NCBI GenBank assembly: GCA_963678675.1
Contig: OY783200.1
Location: 24,008,190-24,072,189 of the forward strand
Origin: Xiphydria camelus
Lineage: Eukaryota; Arthropoda; Insecta; Hymenoptera; Xiphydriidae
Length of the DNA: 64,000 nt
Direction of reading: 5' to 3'
In this document: piece after piece, positions 36,132 to 47,972 of the stretch
Position numbering within the stretch: the stretch's first letter is position 1
Layout: each line of letters starts with the position of its first letter
Position numbers and translations under genes: made by a program
The notes under the pieces: generated by a model
What the model was told of the DNA's origin: nothing
Database searches by the model: none
What the model saw: the letters and a program-made list of their open reading frames with translations, nothing else

Positions 36132-39100
36132 CTAACGATCGTTGGAAAACGCGGGCGAGAGCAATGGAACGCAATTTTTAGAGACTCACGGTGCATTGCT
36201 GTACCGTCCCGAAATTTAATTGCACGCGAACGCGTTTCGTGAGCGCTCCAGAAAGCGATAACGAAATTTTTTAATCGAATTCGCGAGAGGATATCCTTCG
36301 CGTGTCCTTGCCTACCGCTTTTCGAATTCGATGGAAACCTTCAAACATCGAAATGAAAGCCGCGCGGCAACGAAGAGTGATTATCTCGCGAGTTCGAGTC
36401 GGAAAAGAAAGTGAAACGAGACCAACGATCGTTAGCCGCATTAATACTAGCAGCGGGCAAGACTGCAACGGTGCAGTTATCTGAAAATTTATTCAACACT
36501 TCGCACCCTCAGTCACACTTTGGCCAAATTCGCGACGCGATAATTCGTAGATCGGAGCCCTACCTAACCACCTATATTTAAAAACGATGGCCATAATCGC
36601 GAAAAGCCTACCTAACCCCTGAATATCCAAAAAAACGACCATGCTCACCAACACATACATTCATCATTCGCACGTGGTATATCCGCGGTTCCTCCTTTGG
36701 ATAGCTCCCTCGCCGTGTGAGAAGGGGGAGATTCATCCTCAACCCCTTCTCAATTGCTGAAAACGACGCGAAAGACAGATCGGTTCGCGATTGTCCTATC
36801 CTCTAAGACTCTACGCCGCGACTGCACTTTAAAAAGTGCTATCGTATTTTTACCGGACGACTTTAACCAATTTATTATTAGCTTTACGATGACAAAACGA
36901 ACGAGAAGCTACTCTGAAAGAAACATAAGAAAACTCGAATTTTTTAACGCGACTCGACTCCTGAAAAAAATCCAAGAAAAATAACCGACCGCGATTCAAA
37001 CGCGTGAAACCAAGCTTTTAAGTTGGTTTCAAAGTGTCACCAGGCTCCCTTGAGCTCTGGCAACGATTCGACAAAAGTATTCAAGTATTCGCGTACCGCG
37101 ATTGAGCGAACAAAGTTCCCTGATATATATTTCGATCGATGTGCACAGAACGTTCGATGTTAAATTTTTAAAGATAAGTCGGGGTTTCATTTGATTCGCG
37201 TCCACCGAACGTCTGCGCACCTCGGGCTTAGATCTAAATTTGCAGCGAAAATTAGAGCCCTGATTCGAGAAGAACCGTTTACAGAGATTTGATATTTCCC
37301 TCTCAAAAGGTAAAATAATTTTGATAAGTATAATATTAACGAACTGAATACAAAACGTTCCGCTCCAAGCAATACAATTGGGAGCTGAGTACAAATTTAC
37401 GCGCATTTCGCTGCAAATATCACGGACGTCGTTGCACCACGCGAAAAAAAGGATAGTGTGAGAGAGGATAGATACATACGACCATCGCTCTCGGTATTTC
37501 GCCAAATCGCGTACCGAGAGACGGTGGAAGAACTTTAACAGCTGGGACTTACTCGGCGATGAGGATCCATCGACGCTCGTCTCGTGAGAAGTAGCCTTCC
37601 GATGAGTGTCTGAAATGGACAGACGATTGCGGTTAGAAATTGTTGTTTTTTCGAACGAAATTCGGTCGATCGTCTTTCAAATATCGAGAGGATGTTATAT
37701 TCGATCAGTACTCACCGTGAAATTCACGAGACGGAGCCAAATGCCGACGGTCTTCGGTCCAGCCGAAGCTATCGGCCCTCGAAGTCGACTTTATCTTTAG
37801 TAATAGCTCCGACTACGACAAACGAGCAATTGAATCAACGAGGGAATTTATTTTGAGAGGAATCGAGCAATGATGCGAGAACCGGTAGAATTTACGATGA
37901 ATTGAGCTTTTTTTGATAAAAATCATAGTAAAAATAAACGCACAGTGAAATAACTCGCGAACTAATGACCGCGTTCGAAATGGAATGTAAATTTGATTTC
38001 AAATGAAGAGAAATTAGAACTTACCACGAAATATTCGTGACGGAGGCCCAGCGACGACAGCCCTTCGCGAAAATCGCAGCTCGGGCCTTGACTTCGTCGT
38101 CGAATCGAACGTCGTATTCATTATTCGTTCCATCTGAGACACACGAGTATTTGGATCAACGAAGGAATATAATTTGCGGAAATTCGAGCAATATCGCGAG
38201 AATCTACGAGGAACCGAACGTTGCGTCGATGAAAATCAAAGTTGAAACGTATACGCGAGGGAAATTCGAGAACGAACGACTGCGCATCCGGAATAGCGCG
38301 GCGAATAATGCAATAACTTCGCGAATTAAGAAATTAGTCATAACTCACCATGATTACTCGTGATGGAAGCCCGAGGATGGCAGCCTTTCGCACGAATCGA
38401 AGCCGAGGCCTCGTATTCGTCGTCAAACCGGACATTGCATCCTTAATTCACTCCGTCTGCAACAATTAAATGATACCGACCGTTGTATTTCTTTCGAACG
38501 GAATGACACCACGAGAACTGACGGTCACTGCGCAATAGGAGGAATAGGTATGGTACGGAGAACGGAAGCCAGCGCTTTCGACCAATCACATCATTGCTTT
38601 AGCAAAGGATGCTCTAAAGCAGTGATGGGATTATATCGAGAGCACTGTTCTGTTTCCCGCTCATTATTCTTCCTATTGTACAAGTTTCTAATATATTTAT
38701 TACGTGAAAGATAGTCGAGGATTCACATCGACAAGATTCAAAATGAATATCCCGTTTATACGAAGAAAACTTAAAAGCGCGATGATATTCCCAAAACGAC
38801 GAACGCGCGTTGGAATTTAACCGATGCACAATCGCAGAACGCTCCCGGGATTGAAATAAAATAGTACTCACCACATAAGACTCGTGACGGCGCTCGAACG
38901 TCGACAATCCGCGGTTTAATGGATATGTCGACCCCCGAAGTCGACTTCCTATGTTCTCCGTCTACGATCACGAAATAATTGCGCGATTAGCGAAATGATT
39001 TCTTTCAGGAGAAAACGACGGACGACGAGAGACCGTGATAAAAACAACGATAAAGAACTTTCGGATCGAATTCGCGTACGAAGACGAACTGCGCAGAGAG

Positions 39101-39203
39101 AAATTTTTCGAACGAATTCGATCGACGACGCGAGAACCGACATTGTATAATAAGCCGATGTTCGAATCATTAGACAAGATTTTAAATTCGCACTGGAAAT
39201 GAG

Positions 39204-39748
39204 GAGCTCGCATGCAAAACCGGATATATCCACTTTTACAAATGTTTCAGGAGATATGAAAAACACACTACATATTTATTACCCGCCACGGGCACCGTTA
39301 TTATTCGTATACATAGAATACCATGGGTTCGGGGTCTGTCGGACCCCACGGTGCCCTTCGAAAGTTAAAAAAAAAACTTGGCGTTATTGGCAAAGAAACA
39401 TTGAACATATCCGGTTTTGCACACAAATGAGACACATACAGTAAAAAAATATTAATTTTGTTTAAATAAACGAAATAAGTAAGTTATTCAAGTAGTAGTT
39501 GCAAAAAGAACAAAAGAAATTAAATATGTATTGCCGTCTCTTTGTCCAGGCGAAATTTGGATATAACCGGTTTTGCTCCAAATGTCGAAATTCACTCAAC
39601 AATATTAAAGGGATTTATACGGTTTTGGGGCTGTAGACGAATATATGCACCTATAGAGATATCACGCGTGCGCGCGACCTACACTCGGAAACCACCAAAA
39701 CGAGGTTTTGTGTAAAAAGTGGATATATCCGGTTTTGCACGCGAACTC
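39204..39748. mobile_element. 545 bp TIR element inserted in left-arm intron
   Basis: About 35 bp inverted ends contain TGCAAAACCGGATATATCC. The motif ACCGG with TTTTGC recurs internally near 39410 and 39562. A GGGCACCGT...ACGGTGCCC hairpin with a GGGGTC/GACCCC core lies at 39290-39350. There is no ORF and no copy at the corresponding place in the right arm. Flanking sequence is a duplicated module, so the exact insertion point is uncertain. Confidence 0.55.
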
Positions 39749-40380
39749 AAATAATCTCGAAGCGATTTGAATTGGAGCGACGCACGAAAAACGGATTGCA
39801 CGCGGATATACTTTTCGAAAGGAATCGGTCGACGACGCGAAAGCCGATAACTTCTATGATAAGCAAATTTTCGAGTCCGCGGATCGATCGAATTATTGCA
39901 GAAATAAATAACACTCACCACATAGTGCTCGTGACGGGACCCTAGTCCACGACCCAGTCGAAGCCCGGGCGTGTAGTGGACTTTCCATCCTCCTTCGCTC
40001 CGCCTGCGACGGAGAACAAAAACTACGATTAGAAACGACCGCGTTTTCCCGAGGAAATCGCTCGACGAAGCAAAGCTCCACGAAAATACAAGTCGAAACT
40101 CTAGAATTCACTCCGAGCCGGTCGAATCGACACGGAACGCGTTTCAAGGACATCGAATCATCGCGAAACGCAGAAACACATCGCGATCACATTAACACAT
40201 CGTAGAAACACATCGCGAACATCGAATCATCGCGAAATACAGAGAAAGCGGGAAGAAGTGAAATCTCACCGGAAATCTCCGACGGAGATGCAAAAACCGG
40301 CCATCCTTGGTCGAGCCGGGCACTTGGTCTTCGCTCGTCTTCTTCTCTCTTCTTTTCTTGACCCACCCACCCATCCCACC

Positions 40381-40706
40381 CTTCCTCCTATCGCGCCCGG
40401 ATTAAACGGCGCAAGAGGCGACTATAAAATCGCCCTACGCGGAATATTCCGGGGGCCCTGGGCCCCACACCCAGGCTCCTTGGCTCGGCATCGCAACCCG
40501 TGAATGCTTTCCTCGCATTCGCCGGGCCCACGGCTCTCGCCGATGCCCCAAAACGTCTCGAACCGTGCTAACGATTGAGCCTGATGCAGCAGATCACCGA
40601 GACAAGGAGGGGGAGCACCTCCTGTAGGAAGCCAGATAAAAAGCGTCCCACCGTGTTACCAGTGGGCTGACAACCCTTGGGAGACTCCGCCGAAATCGCC
40701 GCTGCG
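40381..40706 (-). ncRNA. Multi-hairpin conserved core, left copy
   Basis: This is the inverse of 47973-48300 with three differences found by eye, while sequence on both sides has diverged. It is GC-rich and carries the same hairpin series as the right copy, including a 7 bp GGCATCG/CGATGCC stem enclosing GAATGC/GCATTC. TATATTAC (here GTAATATA, 40711-40718) lies just upstream in the outward direction. It continues into a downstream exon-like segment ending at donor 40269. I find no match to RNase P, MRP, SRP, 7SK or spliceosomal RNA from memory. Confidence 0.5.
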
Positions 40707-40854
40707 TTCGGTAATATAGTTCAGCCAACAGGTGGTCGGGAGTGGGGGATAGAAGATTCTCGAAAATTCACGACCATGAGTGCGAGTGAGAGAGCAATGG
40801 AAGACCGCGAGTGCGAGTGAGAAAACCGAAGCCTCTCGAAGGTTCTCGAACGAT

Positions 40855-40888
40855 GCGAGCGAGAGGGCACGATATGCGCGTCGTGCGG
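40855..40888 (-). promoter_or_regulatory. Conserved upstream block of left core
   Basis: About 34 bp with GCACGATATGCGCGTCGTGC is shared with 47870-47903 in inverse orientation, although intervening sequence differs in length (about 150 bp here, 70 bp on the right). Its position upstream of both cores suggests a promoter element. This is an inference. Confidence 0.35.
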
Positions 40889-41190
40889 TCGATAGAGAGA
40901 TAGAGCGATAGACGGCGCAGCTACAATGTATCCCTTAGCCAACTCGCCTGACCTTCGTACACATTGAAACCCGTGTCCGTGAGTTTACATGTTGCAACTT
41001 GCTATCCAGGGGGGAACCAGTTTAACAATCCTCTACGAAATACTACAGGGAAATAATATCTATAAATCACGACGAGCTTCGAAAACTCTGGAAGATTCCT
41101 GGGCTTTTCGGATTAAAACGAATGTTTCTGTAATACCCCGAGCAATATTAATTACGTACGGAACTCGATGAATGTTTCTTACAGTTTTAA

Positions 41191-41274
41191 CCCATAACTG
41201 GTATACTGGGGTCACTCCAGACCCCAAGCCAATTAAATCGTTACGTTAGAATAAAGGTGTATACTAGTTAAGGA
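41191..41274. mobile_element. 84 bp piggyBac-like MITE at a TTAA site
   Basis: It is flanked by TTAA (41187-41190 and 41275-41278). The ends CCCATAACTGGTATAC and the inverse of TCCTTAACTAGTATAC match each other. It contains a GGGGTC...GACCCC hairpin. The mirrored position in the right arm (near 47490) has a single TTAA and no insert, which proves both the boundaries and the direction of change. Confidence 0.85.
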
Positions 41275-41521
41275 TTAACATTTTAAGCATAAATTACGCT
41301 TGTAATCGTTGTCAAACGACATCGGTACAATGCAGCCGAGCGTTTCGTGTAACTTCGCGTAGGAGAACGTTTCTGCAAACGTCTTTCGCATCATAGCTGC
41401 CGAGCCTGCATAGGCATGCATTGACTAGACTTTTTGACGGTTGTAGAGATATGCAACGAGTTTCTAAGTCACATTAAACGATACCTGCATTGTTGCTCGT
41501 CTTTGCAAACGTCCTTGTATC

Positions 41522-42421
41522 TAACACGGCTCCACAAAAAAATCGAAAAAATGCTTCCTCTCTGACCAGACGATAGGTATATCTTTATGTTTTTGGGGTC
41601 GCTGAATCCGAATCCGGTGTCCGTTTGTCTCCATCACGTCACATTTTTTTTAATCTCAAAAAACCATCAATAGATCATAATTTTCCAAAAGTTAATGGAC
41701 TTGAACCAAATTCGCTATAAGGGGGTTTTTTGGGTCGCTGATCACGAATCTGAAATCGGATTTCAAAAATTTAAGATGGATCCAATATGGCGGACGAGAT
41801 TTTTGAAAATCGACGGATTCATACCGAATTTGGTATAAGGGGGTTTTTGGGTCGCTGATCATGAATCTGAAGTCAGATTTAAAAAATTCAAGATGGCGGA
41901 TCCAATATGGAGGACGAGATTTTCGAAAATCGACGGATTCATGCCAAATTTGGTATAGGGGGGTTTTTTCGATCGCTGATGACGAATATGAAGTTATATT
42001 TACAAAAATTCAAAATTTTCGAAAATCGTCCTCCATATTGGATCCGCCATGTTGAATTTTTAAAATCTGACTTCAGATCATGATCAGCGACCCAAAAAAC
42101 CCCCTTATACCAAATTCGGCATGAATCCGTCGATTTTCAAAAATCTCGTTCGCCATATTGGATCCGCCATCTTGAATTTTTGAAATCCGATTTCAGATTC
42201 GTGATGAGCGACCCAAAAAACTCCCTATAGCGAATTTGGTTTAAGTCCATTAACTTTTTGAAAATCATGATTAGATTGATGGTTTTTTGAGATTAAAAAG
42301 AAATGTGATGTGATGGAGACAAACGGACACCGAATTCGGATTCAGCGACCCCAAAAACATAAAGATATACTGGTCTGGTCAGAGGAAGCATTTTTTCGAT
42401 TTTTTTTGTGAAGCTGTGTAA
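41522..42421. mobile_element. 900 bp foldback element in the spacer
   Basis: The two halves (41522-41980 and 42000-42421) are inverted copies. Ends are TAACACGGCTCCAC and the near inverse. Each half contains two or three tandem blocks of about 100 bp with AATTTGGTATAAGGGGGTTT and GGATCCAATATGG. No ORF is seen and no target duplication could be fixed. It lies just inside the inner end of the left arm. Confidence 0.75.
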
Positions 42422-43348
42422 TCAATGCATTTCGCTGCAATTTTCATGTCTACGATACAACGAACGCTTGCACGATATTAAATGCGCATGAAAAGTAATG
42501 AATGTTTTTAGGCTTCGTAAAATGATATTTGTAGCATTAAATCGTCCGATTCTACATATATAATATAGGGAGGATACTCAAGTTTATTGCGCTAACGTTT
42601 TAAAAATTCCTGGCATGTTTCGAGCATCCTCCCGATTGCAATGAATGCATCTCCACTGAGAAATGCATCGTTGATCGACATCGATATGACGTCGTCTCGA
42701 ATTCGACTGACGTCGATATACGACGTTACTTTTACGTCGATCGACGATTCATTCATTCAAAGTGAAACGAATGCTCATGAAATTCTTTCTACGACATCGC
42801 CGTTGGTTATAAATACGACGCGTGCCTCTGAAAGGCGTCGAACCATTTGCCAATGCATCTGCACGATCGGTTGATGCATTTAGCGGTCAGTCGATCAGCT
42901 CGGAAGAACGATTACGATATCGTCGACGATTTCGCGATATCACGAGTATCCGGAAAGATAATCGATCGGCATTTGTCGCATCGAACGAATGCGTTTAGTG
43001 ACAGTCTAAAAAATACGGAATTATATAGAGCATTGGCGACCTACGGTATGCAACACGCATATTTTACTTCCGCCTTTCTCGTTCCATCGCTCGGTATTAG
43101 AACCATGATTTGGGGAGGAGAATGTACAAAACACGCTGTTTTGAAAATAGAGGAATAACGCGGTATGTGATAACCGATAGAGTTTTCAGTCACCCTTTTA
43201 CTCTATAAACGATTATAAGATTGCATTTGATAGGAAAATGCATCGAAACATCTTCTAAATCTTAGAAAGTACCATATAAGAAATTATCCGAAATCTATTG
43301 AATTTCTGAACGTATTGGCTATCAATATTGCACTTCAAGCGGCAATAT
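42422..43348. other. Spacer sequence without recognised gene
   Basis: Two overlapping plus-strand frames (42641-42874, 77 codons; 42847-43158, 103 codons) have no recognisable motif. Codon content follows the local CG-rich ACGTCGAT-type repeats. I do not call them genes. Confidence 0.3.
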
Positions 43349-46300
43349 CTCACGAAAGATTAGACGGAGGACAATTTCGCTTTCCACCTTCTTATTAGTC
43401 TTAATGAGTCGAATAATTTTTGTATGAACGAAAATTTCAAGATCTATTTAGGAAAATAAGGGTGATTTTAGTATCTCGACAATTACGAGCTGTTTCTAAA
43501 CTCTTTCATATGTATCGTATGCCCCTTTTGAAACAAAATAACTTTCATTTGAAAAATTTTTTCGTCAAAGGATTAATAACGGAAATAAACCTAATTTTTC
43601 TCGCCCAGTCCGGCTAATCCTTGGAGAGCCGATATGTTCGTTCGGAATAGTACGGAGACCGACCCGCTATCGCTTTCACGGCCAGAGTTGTATAGTGCAG
43701 GGTTACTGACCGAAGCGGGGCAACAGCTGATTAGCGGACTGCACTGACTGGGTGACTAGGTAACAGGAGCGCATTGGTACAGTCTGGCTAGAAAATAACA
43801 ACCCGGCGAATTAAAAATTGTACAGGAGGGAAACTATGTGGGATATTGCAATCGGATGAATTGCAATGCACTTGGTTCCTAAGTAGGTTTCACTGACGGG
43901 GTCTTCAAAGCATTTATCTTCGGCTACGATTGCGCGACGGAATCTAACGTCGAGATATAGCGAGCAAAGATATACCAATGATTCACCGTTGCAATTTTCA
44001 CAATTCGAAGAATCAGATCATTGTTGCAATCTTTTACGTAGAGGAGAAGGGGGATACAATTGTGGGATACGAGAAGGGAGCAAATTTTAATATGGAGAAC
44101 TAAGTATAGTTTCCGCGTAATGCTGCAGATCGAAGATCAATGAAAATGCGGCTTTTTTTATTAGAATACCGGGCATCGGACGAGAATAACGTTGTACGAT
44201 TCGTTTGAATTACTTGGAATATCCGAGAATTCGATAAAATAGTTGAAGAAGTCGGATATGCGAGTTAGTACATTTGTAAATTAATGGCCGGCGAAATAGA
44301 TTTGTTCCAATCTCGATCTTTTCATCCCTGTTACTCGTATTATGCACCTACTACATGGAGTTAGAAAAAACGCTCGGCTGTATCGTACCGATGTCGTTTG
44401 GCAACGATTACAAGCCTATTTTATGTTTAATACGTTAAAATTGTATTCCTGTAAAATCTAGAAATATTCATCGTGTTCCGTGCGCATTTGATATCGCTCG
44501 GGGAATCCAAAAAACATGTAATACAATCCGGAAAAGCTCAGGAATCTTCCAGGTCTTGTGGTTTGCCGTGATTGATAAAATTATTTTTCTATAGTATTTC
44601 ATAAAGGTACATTAAACTCGTCTCCCTCGGCATCAAACTACCAGATTGTAAACACACAGACACGGGTTTCAATGTGTACGTAAGTGGGGAGAGATTTTTC
44701 GACCGCAGATCAATACTAGTAAGCGTGGCTTCGCTCGGTTGTGGAATTTCCAATGGCCTTCTATCGCTCTCTCGTTCGCACCCGTGGCGATATACAGGGT
44801 GGTCCAGGTTAATCGTCATTAATTCTCACGAAAGATTAGATGAACGACCATTTCACCTTATATTTTCTTATTAGCCTCGATTAGCTGAATAATTTTTATA
44901 TAAACGAAAATTTTGAGTTCCATTTAAAAAAAACTACAATGATTTTTGTATCTCATAAACGATGAACCTTTTTCAAAATGTATTGCATGCGATGCATAAC
45001 GCCCTCGAAATCAAATGACTTTTACTGGAAAGATTTTTTCGTAAAGTGATCAATAATGGAAATAAACCCAATTCTTTCTCGCCCAGGCTAGCCGATTGTT
45101 GGGAATCGATTATTTCATTCAGAATATTATGGAGACCGAGCCGCTCTCGCTTTCACGGTCAGAGATGCGTTATGCAGGGTTACTGACCAGAGCTGACCAA
45201 CAGCCGACCAGCCGGCTGCACTCACAATCAGTAAGTCAGTAGGTAGGCGGCCCGGCGAATTAAAAATTGTACTGGAGGGAGACTATACGAGATATCGCAG
45301 TCGGATAAATTGCAATCCGATTGGCGCCTAGGAATGCTTCATTATCGGGATTTCTAAAGCCTTTATCATGGGCTACGATTATGCAACGGAATCTAAGAGA
45401 AAGATATAGCGAGCCAACCGTCGAGATTTTGCTAGGTTTCGGTCTAATCATTTCGGTAAACTAAAAGAGCGAATTAGCTAATTGTAAATGCAAAGACAGT
45501 GCTGCCTAGCGTTTCGAGTAGCTCCTATTGATTCATCGTTAGAATTTTCACAGTTCGGACGTTCCGATCATTGTTACAGTCCTTTATAGAGGAAGGAGGA
45601 TATGATTTTGATAGGTACGCGAGAAAGAGGCGAGTTTTAATACCGAACATTTTTTATAATCTGTGCGCGATGCTACACATCGAAGATCAATGTAATTATG
45701 GCATACTTTACTAGAATATCGTACATCGGATAAGAATAATGCGGTACGATTCGTTTAAACGATTTGGAATGTTGGAGAACTCGATGAAACAGCCAGAGAA
45801 GTCGCATAATATGAGAGTTAACGCATTCGTAAACTAACAGCAAGCTCAAAAGATTTGTTTAAACCTTGATCTTTCCCTTCCTGTTACTCGAAATTATGGA
45901 TCTTCTAGGTACACGAAGTTACACGAAACGCTCGGCTGCATTGTACCGATGTCGTTTGGCAACGATTACAAGCGTATTTTATGCTTCAAATGTTAAAACT
46001 GTATCCCTGTAAAGTCAAGAAACATTCATCGAGTTCCGTACGCAATTAATATTGCTCGGGGTATTGCAGAAACACTCGTTTCAATCCGAAAAGCCTAAGA
46101 ATATTCCAGAGAGTTTTCAAAACTCGTCGTGAGTTAAATATTATTTCCCTATAGTATTTCGTAGAGTTTCATTAAACTCGTTCTCCTCGATGCAAAATTT
46201 CCAGATGTAAACACACGGACACGGGTTTCAATGTGTACGAAAGTAGGGGAGAGATTTTACGAGCGTAGTACAATAGAAGTAGGCGGGGCTTCGCTCGGTC

Positions 46301-47802
46301 CGGAAATTCCAATGTCCATCTATAGCACTCTCGTTCGCACCCGTGGCGATATACAGGGTGGTCCAGGTTAATCGTCATTAATTCTCACGAAAGATTAGAC
46401 GGACGACCATTTCACCTTATATTTTCTTATTTGTCTCGATTAGCTGAATAATTTTTATTTAAACGAAAATTTTGAGTTTCATGTAAAAAAAACTACAATG
46501 ATTTTTGTATCTCATAAACGACGAACCTTTTTCAAAATGTATCGCATGCGATGCATGCCGCCCTCGAAATCAAATGACTATTACTCGAAAGATTTTTTCG
46601 TCAACTGATCAATAACGGAAATAAACCAATTCCTTCTCGCCGCTCTCGCTTTCACGGTCAGAGATGCATTGTGCAGGGTTACTGACCGAAGTAGGGCAAC
46701 AGCTGACCGGTTGACTGCACTCGTTAGGTCAGTAGGTAGGCGGCCCGGCGAATTAAAAACTGTACAAGGGGGAGACTATACGAGATATCGCAGTCGGATA
46801 AATTGTAATCCGATTGGCGTCTAGGAATGCTTCATATTGTCGGGATTTCTAAAGCCTTTGTCATGGGCTACGATTTCCTATGCAACGGAATTTAAGAGAA
46901 ACATATAGCGAGCCAACCGTCGAGATTTTGCAAGGTTTTGGTCTAATCATTTCGGTGGACTCAAAAGAGCGAATTGGCTAATTGTAAATGCAAAGACAGT
47001 GCTGCCTAGCGTTTCGAGTAGCTCGTATTGATTCATCGTTCGAATTTTCACAGTTCGGAGATTCCGATCATTGTTACAGTCCTTTATAGAGGAACGAGGA
47101 TATGATTTTGATAGGTACGCGAGTAGGAGGCGAGTTTGAATACCGAAAATTATGACCTCTGCGCGATGCTACGCATCGAAGATCAATGTAATTATGGCAT
47201 TCTTTATTAGAATATCGTACATCGGATAAGAATAATGCGGTACGATTCGTTTAAACGATTTGGAATGTTGGAGAACTCGATGAAACAGTCAGGGAAGTCG
47301 CATAATATGTGAGTTAACGCATTCGTAAACTAACAGCAAGCGCAAAAGATTTGTTTAAACCTTGATCTTTCCCTTCCTGTTACTCAAAATTATGGATCTT
47401 CTAGGTAGACGAAGTTACACGAAACGCTCGGCTGCATCTAACCGATGTCGTTTGGCAACGATTACAAGCATACATTATGCTTCAAATGTTAAAATTGTAT
47501 CCCTGTAAAGTCAAGAAACATTCATCGAGTTCCGTACGCAATTAATATTGCTCGGGGTATTGCAGAAACACTCGTTTTCCAATCCGAAAACGCCAAGAAT
47601 ATTCCAGAGTTTTCAAAACTCGTCGTGATTTATAGATATTATTTCCCTATAGTATTTCGTAGAGTCTCGTTAAACTCGCTCTCCTGGATGCAAAATTTCC
47701 AGACGTAAACACACGGACACGGGTTTCAATGTGTACGAAAGTAGGGGAGAGATTTTACGAGCGTAGTACAATAGAAGTTGGCGTGGCTTCGCTCGGCTAA
47801 GG
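43349..47802 (+). repeat. Three tandem units of 1.42-1.56 kb
   Basis: Units begin at CTCACGAAAGATTAGA (43349, 44825, 46384). Units two and three are close to each other; unit one is more diverged. Shared phrases include ATACAGGGTGGTCCAGG at two joints, CGATGTCGTTTGGCAACG (about 44390, 45947, 47444) and ACACGGGTTTCAATGTGTACG. The end of unit three is the inner part of the right palindrome arm, and its inverse is at 40940-41355. No long ORF is present. Confidence 0.8.
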
Positions 47803-47869
47803 AAAAAGAAAAAAATACACTATATATACATTTTACTTCGCCTTCTTTCGCTCTCCCTCTCTCTGTCAA

Positions 47870-47903
47870 CCGTACGACGCGCGTATCGTGCCCTCTCGCT
47901 CGC
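47870..47903 (+). promoter_or_regulatory. Conserved upstream block of right core
   Basis: CGTACGACGCGCGTATCG followed by a TCGCTCGC tract is shared with the left arm (40855-40888). It sits about 70 bp before the hairpin core. A TATATTAC string at 47961-47968 is also shared and lies directly before the identical block. Confidence 0.35.
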
Positions 47904-47972
47904 TACCGTTCGTGCACCTTCGAACATTTTCGGCTTCCCCCAAACGCCTGTCCGCCGAGGTATATTACCGCG

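Larger units (their letters stand above)
37553..40706 (-). ncRNA. Candidate multi-exon transcript, left arm, outward
   Basis: Starting from the hairpin core, exon-like modules on the minus strand are 40706-40270, 40003-39919, 38961-38872, 38456-38349, 38133-38025, 37812-37716 and 37609-37553. Each is bounded by AG and a GTGAGT, GTGAGA or GTAAGT donor. Modules two to six are related, ending in variants of CGTCACGAG...GTG before the donor, and the sequence between them is related too, so exon and intron were duplicated together. An ATG in the first module opens a frame through the next two modules (RHEHYV, then RHESYV at their ends) that stops two codons into the fourth. Coding is possible only as a short peptide, and a noncoding transcript is more likely. 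No RNA evidence is available here. Confidence 0.4.
30050..41355. repeat. Left arm of giant palindrome
   Basis: Inverted counterpart of 47405-57865. Matched segments: 30050-32640 with 55255-57860; 32640-33360 with 54530-55260; 33360-34330 with 53520-54520; 34100-35000 with 51900-52800; 35770-36250 with 51180-51620; 40381-40706 with 47973-48300; 41000-41355 with 47405-47760. Outer segments look nearly identical by eye. Much of 36300-40260 has diverged and aligns only in patches. The arm contains MITEs shared with the right arm plus arm-specific insertions. Confidence 0.85.

Noticed and set aside
42641..43158. Overlapping 77- and 103-codon frames in the spacer
   Set aside because: No recognisable domain, and the frames are made of repeated ACGTCGAT-type sequence.
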